From positions 1,008,501 through 1,072,500 of the forward strand of contig NZ_JAUSZA010000001.1 of the NCBI RefSeq assembly GCF_030817215.1: a stretch of DNA of 64,000 nt. The letters run 5' to 3'. The notes under the pieces are model-generated. The model saw only the letters and a list, made by a program, of their open reading frames with translations. It was not told where the DNA came from and searched no databases. The translations under genes and the position numbers were made by a program. The DNA is from Paenibacillus sp. V4I3. GTDB taxonomy: Bacteria; Bacillota; Bacilli; Paenibacillales; NBRC-103111. Below, piece after piece: positions 21,331 to 29,597 of this stretch; positions within the stretch are counted from its first letter, which is position 1, and each line of letters begins with the position of its first letter.

Positions 21331-21546
21331 ATGGAGAAGAAGCAGTATCAACTTGGCGATATTGTGCAAATGAAAAAGCCCCATCCGTGTGGCACCAATG
21401 AAATGGAAATCATTCGGATGGGTATGGATATTCGGATCAAATGTGTAGGCTGTAAACACAGTGTATTAGTGCCGAGAACGAAGTTCGAAAGTAAGCTAAA
21501 AAAAGTACTCCGATCGAATATAGAGATACAAGAAGAGTCCTCTTAA
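21331..21546 (+). CDS. DUF951 family protein (YyzM-like)
   Basis: This 71-residue protein starts MEKKQYQLGDIVQMKKPHPC and has the DUF951 zinc-ribbon-like pairs KPHPCG and CVGCKHSVLVPR. It probably binds nucleic acid, but the role is unknown. In many relatives the GTPase gene ychF follows. Here a tRNA and accessory genes follow instead. Confidence 0.88.
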   Translation: MEKKQYQLGDIVQMKKPHPCGTNEMEIIRMGMDIRIKCVGCKHSVLVPRTKFESKLKKVLRSNIEIQEESS

Positions 21547-21564
21547 TGGGTTCAGGAAAAACAC

Positions 21565-21593
21565 TTGCGAGAGCCTGACTTTTTTGATACAAT
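21565..21593 (+). promoter_or_regulatory. Promoter of tRNA-Ser
   Basis: TTGCGA (21565-21570) and TACAAT (21588-21593) are 17 bp apart, 23 bp before the tRNA. TTCAGG and CCTGAC around it, followed by six T, could also end the DUF951 transcript. Confidence 0.65.
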
Positions 21594-21615
21594 AAGTCCT
21601 GTTCTCGCTTTTCAT

Positions 21616-21703
21616 GGAAAGGTACCCAAGTGGTCCAAGGGGGCTGACTCGAAATCAGTTAGGCGTCGCGAGGCGTGCGTGGGTTCGACTCCCACTCTTT
21701 CCG
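21616..21703 (+). tRNA. tRNA-Ser (anticodon CGA)
   Basis: The 88-nt sequence folds with acceptor GGAAAGG/TCTTTCC, discriminator G, anticodon loop CTCGAAA (anticodon CGA, reading UCG) and T arm GTGGG-TTCGACT-CCCAC. The long variable arm is typical of serine tRNAs. The 3' CCA is not encoded. Confidence 0.95.
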
Positions 21704-21736
21704 TACTCTAGTGGAACCAACAGCGTGAAACAAATT

Positions 21737-21777
21737 AAGAGCCTTTTACGTCTATGAAGACGTAGGGGGCTCTTTTG
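21737..21777 (+). terminator. Terminator after tRNA-Ser
   Basis: AAGAGCC (21737-21743) pairs with GGCTCTT (21768-21774), with an inner TACGTC/GACGTA stem, ending in TTTT. Confidence 0.8.
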
Positions 21778-21864
21778 CTTTGGCAGTTAGGGGATAAAAG
21801 GCAAGGAAAGGAAGCAAAATAACCCCATATCTAGGCATAGGTAAAATGAAGGAGGTAGACCGTT

Positions 21865-22296
21865 ATGAGAATTTGGTTAATGATGCTTCTGGTGCTAGCT
21901 GTGGTCATCACAGGGTGCTCCAAGAAGAACGAGGGGGGCACAGCAAGTCCTACTGCTGGTGGGACTGTACAGCCTTCTCCAGGGGCTTCTGCGACGCCTG
22001 GCGGGACAAGCGGTCCAACTGGTGGAACAGCTGCAACTGCGACACCAAAGGCCGGAGACAATGCGACGAAGGATGAGCCGCTTCCTAAGATAACGAAGGA
22101 ACAGGCCGATAAAATAAGTATGACAGGCACTTACGATGACATGGTGAAGCTGACAGGATCCAAAGGTAAGTTGATTAAAGAAGAGAATGGAAAGAAAACG
22201 TATGACTTTGAGATATCCAATCAACCTGGTTATTATGTACAGCTTGTTTTCTTTGCGGATGGTAAGATATCGGAGAAGCGAGTTTATCAGAAATAA
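21865..22296 (+). CDS. Small lipoprotein with Thr/Gly/Pro linker
   Basis: This 143-residue protein has a signal peptide with lipobox VITGC (Cys18). A linker of about 45 residues rich in Gly, Thr, Pro and Ala follows, then a C-terminal domain (about 75-143) with TYDDMVKLTGSKGKLIKEE. That domain resembles the BLIP-like (DUF3862) or SmpA fold, by pattern only. It is expected on the outer face of the membrane. GGAGG precedes the ATG. It stands alone between two terminators. Confidence 0.8.
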   Translation: MRIWLMMLLVLAVVITGCSKKNEGGTASPTAGGTVQPSPGASATPGGTSGPTGGTAATATPKAGDNATKDEPLPKITKEQADKISMTGTYDDMVKLTGSKGKLIKEENGKKTYDFEISNQPGYYVQLVFFADGKISEKRVYQK

Positions 22297-22301
22297 CGAA
22301 G

Positions 22302-22337
22302 AAGGCCGCACACCCAACTGGGTTGTGTGGCCTTTTT
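22302..22337. terminator. Bidirectional terminator
   Basis: AGGCCGCACACCC and GGGTTGTGTGGCCT pair with one bulge. A T-run follows on the plus strand, and the element lies between two convergent genes. Confidence 0.85.
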
Positions 22338-22339
22338 GC

Positions 22340-23704
22340 TCATAGGGTAGAAGTGGTTGTATTTGTGCCTTTATCGAAAATTTTCTCACCATTGCCTGAA
22401 CCCACATTGCCAAAGAGGATGGTTTCTCGGCAATTGGTATCCGTGATCCGGATCGGTGCTTTGGTACAGGTGTTTAGGCTATTACCTATTAACTGATTGC
22501 TATCTGAGTACGAACCGCTTTCTTTGCCTTCAGCAGCTAGTAAAATGCCTTCTGCTTTACAACTACGAATAGAATTCTGACGAATCTGATTATCATAAGC
22601 ATTAATGAGGACAATCCCGTTATTACCTATAGCTTGGAGCTGGTTATTGGATATGATATTGCGATGAGGTCGTTTTAGTTGGGTGTCCGCTTGTCCCGCT
22701 AACAGAATACCAATATCGTCGATATCATTTAGAATATTAGCAGTAATCATATTGGAGATGCAGTGACCCTTGAGACGGATGCCATAGGTATACCCTTTAT
22801 TTCCGCTTGAATTTATAAAATTCTCAATAATGTTATCGGAGAGGGTATTAAACTGACATGGCTCTTCTCTGGGACCGGATATAAGGTCAATCCCAGACTG
22901 ATAGCACTTCTGCATGCGATTTCTCGCGATGACAGAATGACTGCTGCCATTGGTAAAAGTGATACACGTTTGAAACAGCATGTTGAATTGATTTTGCACA
23001 AAATGATGATTCTTAACATTACTACACCAGATGCCATAACCTTGGGAATCGTAATCCAGCGTTCCGATGATGTTATCGAAAGTACAGTTTTCCACAACGA
23101 CTCGGTTAGAGTCAACGGATTTGATGCCATTATCGATCATTGAAAAGGTGCAGTCTGTGATGGTAATGTCGGTAGCTTGGTCGAGCGCAATTCCGCATTC
23201 AATGCGTGGTACCGAGGCATTCCCGAAAGATCCAATTCCTTGGAAGGACAACCCCTGGATATGTACATGTTGAACCGCGGATAAGTTAAGGAGACCGAAT
23301 TTATGGGTGGAGGACCGAAGGATACTGCTGCTGCCGGCCCCTATTAAGGTAATGTTCGCACTCACGCGCAAGGGAATCTTGAGGAAGTACATGCCTGGCG
23401 GGATGTAAACTATGCCACCTGATAGAGCAGCTGTGTCGATTGCGCTTTGGATGTAAGGAGCATCGTCTTCATCATAGCGTCGGTTACCGCGGGCTCCGAA
23501 ATCTTTGACATTGTAAATAAGTGTGGAAGGAGATGCTGCTTGAGCAGTTGAGCTATTTGTGAAGATGTCTCCTGCTACAAAAGCTAAACCTGCGGCGCCA
23601 ATTGAAGAGAGCAGTTTTCTACGGCTAAAAGAGGCTGTAGATTGGGGCGGAGGGTTTAGATCAGAAGATGATACTTCACGCTGTCTATCTTTATTTTCGT
23701 TCAA
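22340..23704 (-). CDS. Tat-exported right-handed beta-helix protein (pectate-lyase-like)
   Basis: This 454-residue protein has a twin-arginine signal (FSRRKLLSS, then a hydrophobic stretch to AQA). Next comes the pectate-lyase-superfamily opening NVKDFGARGNRRYDEDDAPYIQ, quoted here in part as NVKDFGARG, and IPPGMYFL. The rest shows repeated beta-helix rungs (NVITDC-like and NQIRQNSIRSC). It probably binds or cuts a polysaccharide. No catalytic residues can be assigned from sequence alone. It is divergent from the 23.9-kb gene. Confidence 0.82.
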   Translation of the reverse strand: MNENKDRQREVSSSDLNPPPQSTASFSRRKLLSSIGAAGLAFVAGDIFTNSSTAQAASPSTLIYNVKDFGARGNRRYDEDDAPYIQSAIDTAALSGGIVYIPPGMYFLKIPLRVSANITLIGAGSSSILRSSTHKFGLLNLSAVQHVHIQGLSFQGIGSFGNASVPRIECGIALDQATDITITDCTFSMIDNGIKSVDSNRVVVENCTFDNIIGTLDYDSQGYGIWCSNVKNHHFVQNQFNMLFQTCITFTNGSSHSVIARNRMQKCYQSGIDLISGPREEPCQFNTLSDNIIENFINSSGNKGYTYGIRLKGHCISNMITANILNDIDDIGILLAGQADTQLKRPHRNIISNNQLQAIGNNGIVLINAYDNQIRQNSIRSCKAEGILLAAEGKESGSYSDSNQLIGNSLNTCTKAPIRITDTNCRETILFGNVGSGNGEKIFDKGTNTTTSTL

Positions 23705-23859
23705 AAAATTTCACCTCATTAAAGGATTGGTAGATATAGTAAATTATAAGATAAAGCGAACAGAACGGGAAGAGCAGAAGTATCATTGAAACAGAGTTAA
23801 TACTTTGTTAATAATTCATTTAGATGGATTCAATAAGCCTATATTAAAATAAATAGTAA

Positions 23860-23871
23860 GGAAACGTTTCC
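23860..23871. promoter_or_regulatory. Perfect palindrome before the 23.9-kb gene
   Basis: GGAAACGTTTCC is a 12-bp perfect dyad 27 bp before the start codon. It resembles LacI/CcpA-type operators with a central CG but does not fit the cre consensus well. Confidence 0.4.
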
Positions 23872-23898
23872 CCTAAATCGTATTAAAGGAGAACCAAG

Positions 23899-25140
23899 AT
23901 GAAACTTAGCAAAAAAGGAATTACTGTACTTTCATTTACGATTGGAGCCTGTCTATTCGTATCTACTGCTTTTGCCGATACGCTGCTTGGATCTGGATAT
24001 GACCGGCTGAAAGATTCAGCAAAAAACACTGCTGCACTCATGGAAAAGGATTTGAACAACTATACGGTCGAGGCGTTGTATACGTTGAAGGATAATAATC
24101 AAACCTTGCTTCAAGCTTCAATGATCAAGAAAATGGATACGGCAAAACAAACATCTGAAGACAATACGGTGACTAAAAAAGCAAATGGCGAAACCACCTC
24201 CAATTATACGTATTCCGACAATAAGCTTTCAGTTAGGAAAAGCGGCATGGAGGATACCTATTACGTCACGGAATATCCGGCTAATGTGAACAGGAAAGGA
24301 CCAGCACAGTTCGACAACCCGTTTAAAGAGAAGGGAGCAGCGGAGATCGAAAAGATTGTTGACGCTGTGGTTGGCTCTCTGAAAGATTATGTGCAGGTAG
24401 AGGAAGGGAATGACGGCGGAAAAGTATATGCGGGGAGCTTGTCCGAGACACAAGTGCCGGCCGTCGTAAATGCTGTCTCCTCCTTTGGTATCAAGCAGAT
24501 GCTTAACGATGAGAGGGATTTACCGGAAATAGAGAGCGATATTTTTGTGAAAAAGGTTGTGGGTACGGCCGTTGAAAATAAAGCAGGCTATCTGGAAAAT
24601 GTGACGGGTGATATTACCCTGTCGGGAAAAGATAAAAATGGTGTTCAGCATGACTTAAACCTCAATGTCATTGTAAAGCTTTCTGAGATTGGCAATACGA
24701 AGATTGCTATGCCTGACCTAACAGGCGCGAACGTTGAGAAGGTCAGCTATTCGGGCGGATTCAGCAGCAAATATGTGGGAACATATAAAAATGATATCAT
24801 TATGGACAAAGACGGCAAGTTTGTGAAGATTGGCGAGAGAACGGTTGAAATCACAAGCATAGACGGCGATAAAGTGACAGGAAAGTATTCAGAGACTGTT
24901 TATCCTGGTTTTGAGAGCGAGTATCCAAACAAGGATGCATTTGACTTTGCATACAATCCGGTGTCATCCACAACTTTTACTTACACAGATGCGAAGGGTG
25001 AACAGAAAAATGGAATGATTCATCCGAACTCCGCTGGCAAGGTTTATTTTGAAATGGGTATAGAGGTCATTGATAAAAACTCGTACAAATCTAGCTCGAA
25101 ACCATATTACGATGGAGAATTTAGACGCATATTTGAATAG
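23899..25140 (+). CDS. Exported protein of unknown function linked to an ABC exporter
   Basis: I do not recognise this 413-residue protein. It has a Sec signal peptide (MKLSKKGITVLSFTIG, cleavage likely after STAFA). It then has an alpha/beta extracellular part with YDRLKDSAKNTAALMEKDLNNY, here noted as a helix with no obvious metal or catalytic motif. The C-terminal half is rich in beta strands (EKVSYSGGFSSKYVGTYKND). It lies just before an ABC exporter with its own two-component system, and a terminator separates them. It may be the sensed or protective partner, which is an inference from position. Confidence 0.75.
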   Translation: MKLSKKGITVLSFTIGACLFVSTAFADTLLGSGYDRLKDSAKNTAALMEKDLNNYTVEALYTLKDNNQTLLQASMIKKMDTAKQTSEDNTVTKKANGETTSNYTYSDNKLSVRKSGMEDTYYVTEYPANVNRKGPAQFDNPFKEKGAAEIEKIVDAVVGSLKDYVQVEEGNDGGKVYAGSLSETQVPAVVNAVSSFGIKQMLNDERDLPEIESDIFVKKVVGTAVENKAGYLENVTGDITLSGKDKNGVQHDLNLNVIVKLSEIGNTKIAMPDLTGANVEKVSYSGGFSSKYVGTYKNDIIMDKDGKFVKIGERTVEITSIDGDKVTGKYSETVYPGFESEYPNKDAFDFAYNPVSSTTFTYTDAKGEQKNGMIHPNSAGKVYFEMGIEVIDKNSYKSSSKPYYDGEFRRIFE

Positions 25141-25148
25141 AAAATGGG

Positions 25149-25188
25149 GTTCAGGAGGCTGCAAATGGCGGCTTCTTGAACATTTTTT
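25149..25188 (+). terminator. Strong terminator or attenuator before the ABC genes
   Basis: GTTCAGGAGGC (25149-25159) pairs over 11 positions with GCTTCTTGAAC (25171-25181), followed by ATTTTTT. It starts 8 nt after the exported-protein stop and ends 15 nt before the ATPase start, so readthrough would tune ABC expression. Confidence 0.8.
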
Positions 25189-25202
25189 GGGGAGATGATG
25201 AA

Positions 25203-25928
25203 TTGACAGTCAAGGCAATTGAAATAAACGACTTAACCAAGTCATTTAAGAATGGCCGGGGGATTAGCGAGTTAAACTTAGAAGTAGATCAAGGCGATAT
25301 ATTCGGTTTTCTAGGACCAAATGGCGCTGGGAAGACAACAGCCATGAAGATGATGACCGGGCTCACGAAACCGGATCGTGGTGATGTGAAGATTTTCGGC
25401 GCCAGCATTTTAGAAGATTACGTCAATGCCATGAAGCATGTAGGCTGTATGATTGAAACAGCGGAATCGTATCCATATTTAACAGCAAATGAAAACCTGA
25501 AACTGTTCGCCAGGTTTTACCCGCAGATTGATCAGCGAAGAATTGATGAATGTCTTGAAATCACAGGCATGTTGAAATATAAAAATGAAAAATCACAGAA
25601 ATTTTCACTCGGGATGAAACAAAGGCTGGGGATAGCGGCTGCGATTCTGTCCAAACCAAAGCTTTTAATTTTGGACGAGCCTTTAAACGGACTTGATGTC
25701 GAGGGGATGCTGGAAATGAGAAAATTGATCAAACAGCTTTCCCAGGAGGGCACGACTTTCTTTATTTCCAGCCACTTGATTCACGATGTGGAATTAACGT
25801 GCACAAGAATCGGGATTATTTACGGAGGCAAGCTTGTCAACGTCGAATATACCCAGAATATTCTTTCTTACTATTCTTCGCTTGAAAATTATTTTGTAAG
25901 TGAGGTGGACAGGAATGGCAGGGTTTAA
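25203..25928 (+). CDS. ABC transporter ATP-binding protein (BcrA-like exporter)
   Basis: The ATPase of a small-molecule or peptide exporter has Walker A GPNGAGKTTAMK, signature FSLGMKQRLGIAAA, Walker B LLILDEPLNGLD and the H-loop SSHLI. I start at TTG 25203 (241 aa), 8 nt after GGGGAG, giving LTVKAIEINDLTKSF. An in-frame TTG at 25176 lies inside the terminator. The sequence is closest in style to bacitracin/lantibiotic self-protection ATPases. The stop overlaps the permease start by 14 nt. Confidence 0.92.
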   Translation: MTVKAIEINDLTKSFKNGRGISELNLEVDQGDIFGFLGPNGAGKTTAMKMMTGLTKPDRGDVKIFGASILEDYVNAMKHVGCMIETAESYPYLTANENLKLFARFYPQIDQRRIDECLEITGMLKYKNEKSQKFSLGMKQRLGIAAAILSKPKLLILDEPLNGLDVEGMLEMRKLIKQLSQEGTTFFISSHLIHDVELTCTRIGIIYGGKLVNVEYTQNILSYYSSLENYFVSEVDRNGRV

Positions 25929-26669
25929 AGCTGCATTTATAAATGAATCCGTGAAGCTGCTGAAAAAGAGAAAAAAATGCTTGCAGCCGTGATTTTGTCC
26001 ATTCTTGCCGTTGTGATCGGGCAAATTGCCGTAACGACGATTAAGCATGGCCTTGGATTAAGGGTTGTTGGGAGTGTGGAATTTCCCATAGTGGTGCTAA
26101 CGTTTATTACTTATACGCTTTTACCGTTGTTTGCCATTTTTGTAGCGATCGATATGTTTAACGGTGAATCCTCGTCGAATACTATGAAAATAACGCTCTT
26201 AAGGCCGGTCTCCAGATTTGGTGTGTTTAGTGCGAAGGTTTTAAATTTGGCCTTATTTATTGTTGGGAACCTTTTGTTTGTTATGCTTCTTTCTTTGCTT
26301 GTTGGATTCATATTTAATCCGGCCTCTGCCAGCTACATGGGCATCGTAAAGGTGATTTTATCATATGGCTTAACTTTTCTTCCCGTATTTGTGTTTGCAC
26401 TTATCGTCGTCCTGTTGTCCAATGTGATCCAGGGAGGACTAGCAGTATTTTTCCTCTCTATTCTAGTGTTTATCGGTTTTAATTTTATGGGTATTGTGTT
26501 CTCATCCTATTCGAGTTTTTTTATTACGTCGATGTTTGATTGGTACACCCTCTGGATTTCTGAATCGATCAATGTGTTTAAAATATTCCGACAGATCTTA
26601 ATCATGTCAGGCTGTGGTATCATGTTATTTACTACGGGGTATTACTTGTTTGACAGGAAGGATATATAG
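25915..26669 (+). CDS. ABC-2 type permease, interrupted by a -1 frameshift at an A7 run
   Basis: The gene starts at ATG 25915 behind AGGTGG (6-nt spacing) and reads MAGFKAAFINESVKLLKKRKK, then meets TGA at 25990. The -1 frame, open from ATG 25977, continues MLAAVILSILAVVIGQIAV through six membrane helices to 26669. Joining them at the AAAAAAA run (25971-25977) gives a normal permease N-terminus of about 251 residues. It may be a programmed slip, a true mutation or a sequencing error. It is the membrane partner of the upstream ATPase. Confidence 0.8.
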
Positions 26670-26681
26670 AAAGGAATATAC

Positions 26682-28109
26682 ATGCACTTAACCAAACGTT
26701 TTTTCACGATGAATGCGCTGGCTGTACTGGTCTCCATTGGTTTGACGTTCCTGGCTGTCATTATTTTTGTTGCTGCTTATACGAAAGTTTTTGGCCGCGA
26801 AGCCGGTATAAAGGAGTTTCAAAAAGTCTTCGAAGTCAGGGCAGCGATCAGCGAAATCAAAAGAGAAGCACTGACCTTTAAGTTCGAGCAGCTCTTGGAT
26901 CATAACTATCAACAAAAGCTCTTTGATCGAGTTAACGCTTTGGATGCCAGTGCGATCATTTTAATAAATAGAGAAGTTTTGTTTGCTACACATAATTTTA
27001 ATAAGATCGATATCGAGAAAAGCCTAATGCTGTCTGGCGATTCGTCTCATCGAGATGAGATTGAGCTTGAGGGCAAAACTTATATGTTTACCCGAGCGGA
27101 TTACAAACTTCCTTCAGGGGATATGGGCATTTTGCTGCTGCTTGTGCCAATCAAGGTGAAAACAAGTTTTTATGTGCTGCTTGGCATTTTTACAGTCAGC
27201 TTTTTCACTGTGGTATTTTTGCTAATGAATTTTTGGATTTCGTATAAGTTTTCACGCGGAATTATTTTACCGATTTCCAGGTTAAAGGACGCCGCTATTA
27301 AAATCAGGGAAGGGGATTTAAGCTGCGAGATTTCCGAAGAGGGCGAAGGCGAAATTCAGGAATTAAGCAGAACCTTGGAGTTAATGCGGATCAAGCTAAA
27401 GGAGTCTGTCTATTTGCAGCAAAAATTTGATGATAACAGGAAGTTTTTAGTTTCAAGCATTTCACATGACTTAAAGACGCCTGTTACTTCCATTAAAGGT
27501 TATATTGAAGGGATTATAGATGGGGTAGCCAAGACGCCTGAGAAACTTGAGGAGTACCTTGAAACTGCACGATCCAAAGCTATTTTGGTGAACGCTATGA
27601 TCGATGATCTTCTTTTATATTCCAAGCTTGATTTGAATCAGCTTCCTTATCATTTTGAGAAAAGCGATTTGACGAGCTATTTCGAGGATTGCGTCGCGGA
27701 TCATAAATATGAGTGTGAAAAGGCTAACCTTTCATTAGAGTTAATAAACGAATTAAAGGAGCCTGTCAAAGTATTAATCGATCGTGAAAGATTAAAGAGG
27801 GTCATACAGAACATTCTTGATAATGCTGTGATGTATGCAGGTAAGACAAATGGAAAGATTGCCATATTACTCAGGGAAACACGAACGTCTGCTATTATAG
27901 AAATTAGGGACAACGGCAATGGAATACCCGAGAACAAACTCCCCTTCATATTTGACCGATTTTATCAGGTAGACCCTTCAAGAAAAAGCGGCAGCGGACT
28001 AGGACTTGCTATCGCAAAGCAAATTATAGAAGGGCAAGAAGGGAAAATATGGGCAAAAAGCGTTGTGGGAGAGGGGACACGCATAATGATATCTCTGAAG
28101 AAGTTCTAA
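26682..28109 (+). CDS. Sensor histidine kinase
   Basis: This 475-residue kinase has two membrane helices (about 10-33 and 160-185) flanking an extracellular domain of about 125 residues, then HAMP. Next is the dimerisation domain with phospho-acceptor H262 in SSISHDLKTPVTSIKGY, then the HATPase with NILDNAVMYAG, DNGNGIP and GSGLGLAIAKQ. GAAAGGA lies 7 nt before the ATG. It begins 12 bp after the permease, so it belongs to the exporter operon. Confidence 0.93.
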   Translation: MHLTKRFFTMNALAVLVSIGLTFLAVIIFVAAYTKVFGREAGIKEFQKVFEVRAAISEIKREALTFKFEQLLDHNYQQKLFDRVNALDASAIILINREVLFATHNFNKIDIEKSLMLSGDSSHRDEIELEGKTYMFTRADYKLPSGDMGILLLLVPIKVKTSFYVLLGIFTVSFFTVVFLLMNFWISYKFSRGIILPISRLKDAAIKIREGDLSCEISEEGEGEIQELSRTLELMRIKLKESVYLQQKFDDNRKFLVSSISHDLKTPVTSIKGYIEGIIDGVAKTPEKLEEYLETARSKAILVNAMIDDLLLYSKLDLNQLPYHFEKSDLTSYFEDCVADHKYECEKANLSLELINELKEPVKVLIDRERLKRVIQNILDNAVMYAGKTNGKIAILLRETRTSAIIEIRDNGNGIPENKLPFIFDRFYQVDPSRKSGSGLGLAIAKQIIEGQEGKIWAKSVVGEGTRIMISLKKF

Positions 28110-28126
28110 CATGTTTGGAGGTTATG

Positions 28127-28822
28127 ATGAAAAAAATTCTGATTGTTGAGGACGACCAAAGTATTGCCAATTTGCAAAAGGATTACCTTGAGTTGAGCGG
28201 TTATTCGGTTAAGACGGTGAACAGCGGATCAGCGGGTTTGAGAGCTCTAAAGGAGGAAGATTTTGAGCTCATTATATTAGATATCATGCTGCCGGATATA
28301 GACGGGTTTGAAGTTTTGAGAACAGTGCGTGAGCAGGATGATATTCCTGTGCTTCTGGTATCAGCTAGAGCAGAGGAAATCTATAAGATTAATGGTTTAG
28401 GACTCGGCGCGGACGATTATATTACAAAGCCGTTCAGCTCGGGTGAACTGGTAGCCAGGGTTGGTGCCCATCTGAAAAAATTTGAGCGTATGAAAGAGCG
28501 GTTTGGAAATGGGAATGAGGGAAGCAGGATTCAGGTCAGAGGTCTTGAGGTTCAAAAAGATGCCAGGAGAGTTTTTGTGAACGGGAATGAAGTCATTTTG
28601 GCGCAAAAGGAATTTGACCTGCTTCTGTTTCTTTTGCAGCATGCCAATCGGGTGTTTGGTAAAGAAGAACTTTTTGAGAGAATCTGGGGGATGGATGCGA
28701 TGAGCGACACCTCTACCGTAACGGTTCATATTGCCAGAATCAGAGAGAAAATTGAGGAAATCCCATCTAAACCCCAGTATATAGGAACAGTTTGGGGATC
28801 AGGGTACAGGTTTATAGTTTGA
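28127..28822 (+). CDS. OmpR-family response regulator
   Basis: This 231-residue regulator has a receiver domain with acidic pair EDD and phospho-acceptor D52 in LDIMLPDIDG, and K in ITKPFSSGEL. The winged-helix DNA-binding domain has LTQKEFDLLLFL-like AQKEFDLLLFLLQHAN and TVTVHIARIREKIE. I choose ATG 28127, 5 nt after GGAGG, over the adjacent ATG 28124. It starts 17 nt after the kinase stop. It probably controls this operon in answer to the exporter substrate. Confidence 0.93.
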   Translation: MKKILIVEDDQSIANLQKDYLELSGYSVKTVNSGSAGLRALKEEDFELIILDIMLPDIDGFEVLRTVREQDDIPVLLVSARAEEIYKINGLGLGADDYITKPFSSGELVARVGAHLKKFERMKERFGNGNEGSRIQVRGLEVQKDARRVFVNGNEVILAQKEFDLLLFLLQHANRVFGKEELFERIWGMDAMSDTSTVTVHIARIREKIEEIPSKPQYIGTVWGSGYRFIV

Positions 28823-28843
28823 TCATTTCAATTGAAAAGAGTT

Positions 28844-28873
28844 GGCCCTAAGTAGGTAAACTACATAAGGGCC
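28844..28873. terminator. Inverted repeat between convergent genes
   Basis: GGCCCT-AAGTAG and CTACAT-AAGGGCC pair with one mismatch, between the regulator and the convergent membrane gene. The T-tail is weak on both strands. Confidence 0.6.
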
Positions 28874-28891
28874 AGCTATTCATTCCAATCG

Positions 28892-29164
28892 CTAATGATT
28901 CCTATCCCGCCGCCTGTAGCTTACAGAGAAACGGTCAATGATATACCCAACCAGGGCCCATGAGGCGATCGTTAACGCATAAATGATAAGCATTCGAAAC
29001 ATGGAAATTTCATAGATGTTCGTAAATGTTGATGCAAACCATGCTGGTATACTGAGAGCGTAGAACAGCATATAGAAGGCATCATGATCATGAAATAAAT
29101 AATGAACCAAGCACAAGGCAGCACCTAGGAAGGTGAACAGCCATGTAAACGTGGTAATTCTCAT
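28892..29164 (-). CDS. Small three-helix membrane protein
   Basis: I do not recognise this 90-residue protein. It has three predicted membrane helices (about 5-24, 30-50, 58-78) and a basic tail (YRRRDRNH). A His/Asp loop YLFHDHDAFY joins the first two helices. It lies between a two-component system and yjzC. No enzyme motif is visible. Confidence 0.6.
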   Translation of the reverse strand: MRITTFTWLFTFLGAALCLVHYLFHDHDAFYMLFYALSIPAWFASTFTNIYEISMFRMLIIYALTIASWALVGYIIDRFSVSYRRRDRNH

Positions 29165-29190
29165 TGGTCATTCTCCTACTCATGGTGAAC

Positions 29191-29382
29191 TTATTTTAGC
29201 GTTATTTTTTTTCGATGCCATTTTCGATTGTGGTTACTATTTTCCGGGAAAGTGTCACCTTTTTTCAACGTAACGGTTTTAGGATTCTTGATGCCCATGT
29301 GAAAAGCATTTTCACCGATTTCCATATACTCGCCGTCGTTAGGAACATGATCGCCAGCATTGAATTCTGTCCATTCACCCAC
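29191..29382 (-). CDS. yjzC: YjzC family small protein
   Basis: This 63-residue protein reads GEWTEFNAGDHVPNDGEYMEI and KNPKTVTLKKGDTFPE, matching the YjzC pattern (a small Bacillales protein of unknown role). I use GTG 29382, because AGAGGTG is then 6 nt upstream and the N-terminus matches the family. The GTG at 29391 would sit on the ribosome site. Confidence 0.8.
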   Translation of the reverse strand: MGEWTEFNAGDHVPNDGEYMEIGENAFHMGIKNPKTVTLKKGDTFPENSNHNRKWHRKKITLK

Positions 29383-29493
29383 GATGATCACCTCTTCTTA
29401 AGAATAACAATCATGTTTAGATTACCCCTTTGCAGGGGAAGCATGTATGAATCCCATTACCAGCTTCCTCCTCACAGTTTGTTAGAGAAAAAC

Positions 29494-29522
29494 TTGTAAT
29501 CTGTCGCTCAATTTGCTATAGT
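29494..29522 (+). promoter_or_regulatory. Promoter of the rpsF operon
   Basis: TTGTAA (29494-29499) and TATAGT (29517-29522) are 17 bp apart. They give a leader of roughly 95 nt before rpsF. Confidence 0.6.
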
Positions 29523-29560
29523 ATTCAGGTGCGAGTTTTGAATAAGAATCCTCGCTCCTT

Positions 29561-29597
29561 GCTCCTTCGCTTGTCTGACAAGCTTAAAGAGGAGCCG
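29561..29597 (+). promoter_or_regulatory. Candidate S6:S18 leader hairpin
   Basis: GCTCCT (29561) pairs with AGGAGC (29590), and inside it GCTTGT (29569) pairs with ACAAGC (29578). The trinucleotide CCG follows the outer stem at 29595. Known S6:S18 autoregulatory leaders carry a hairpin with a CCG element. I assign it by position and shape only. Confidence 0.45.

Noticed and set aside
21704-29400. Complete integrative element with integrase
   Set aside because: No integrase, transposase or clear attachment repeat was seen.
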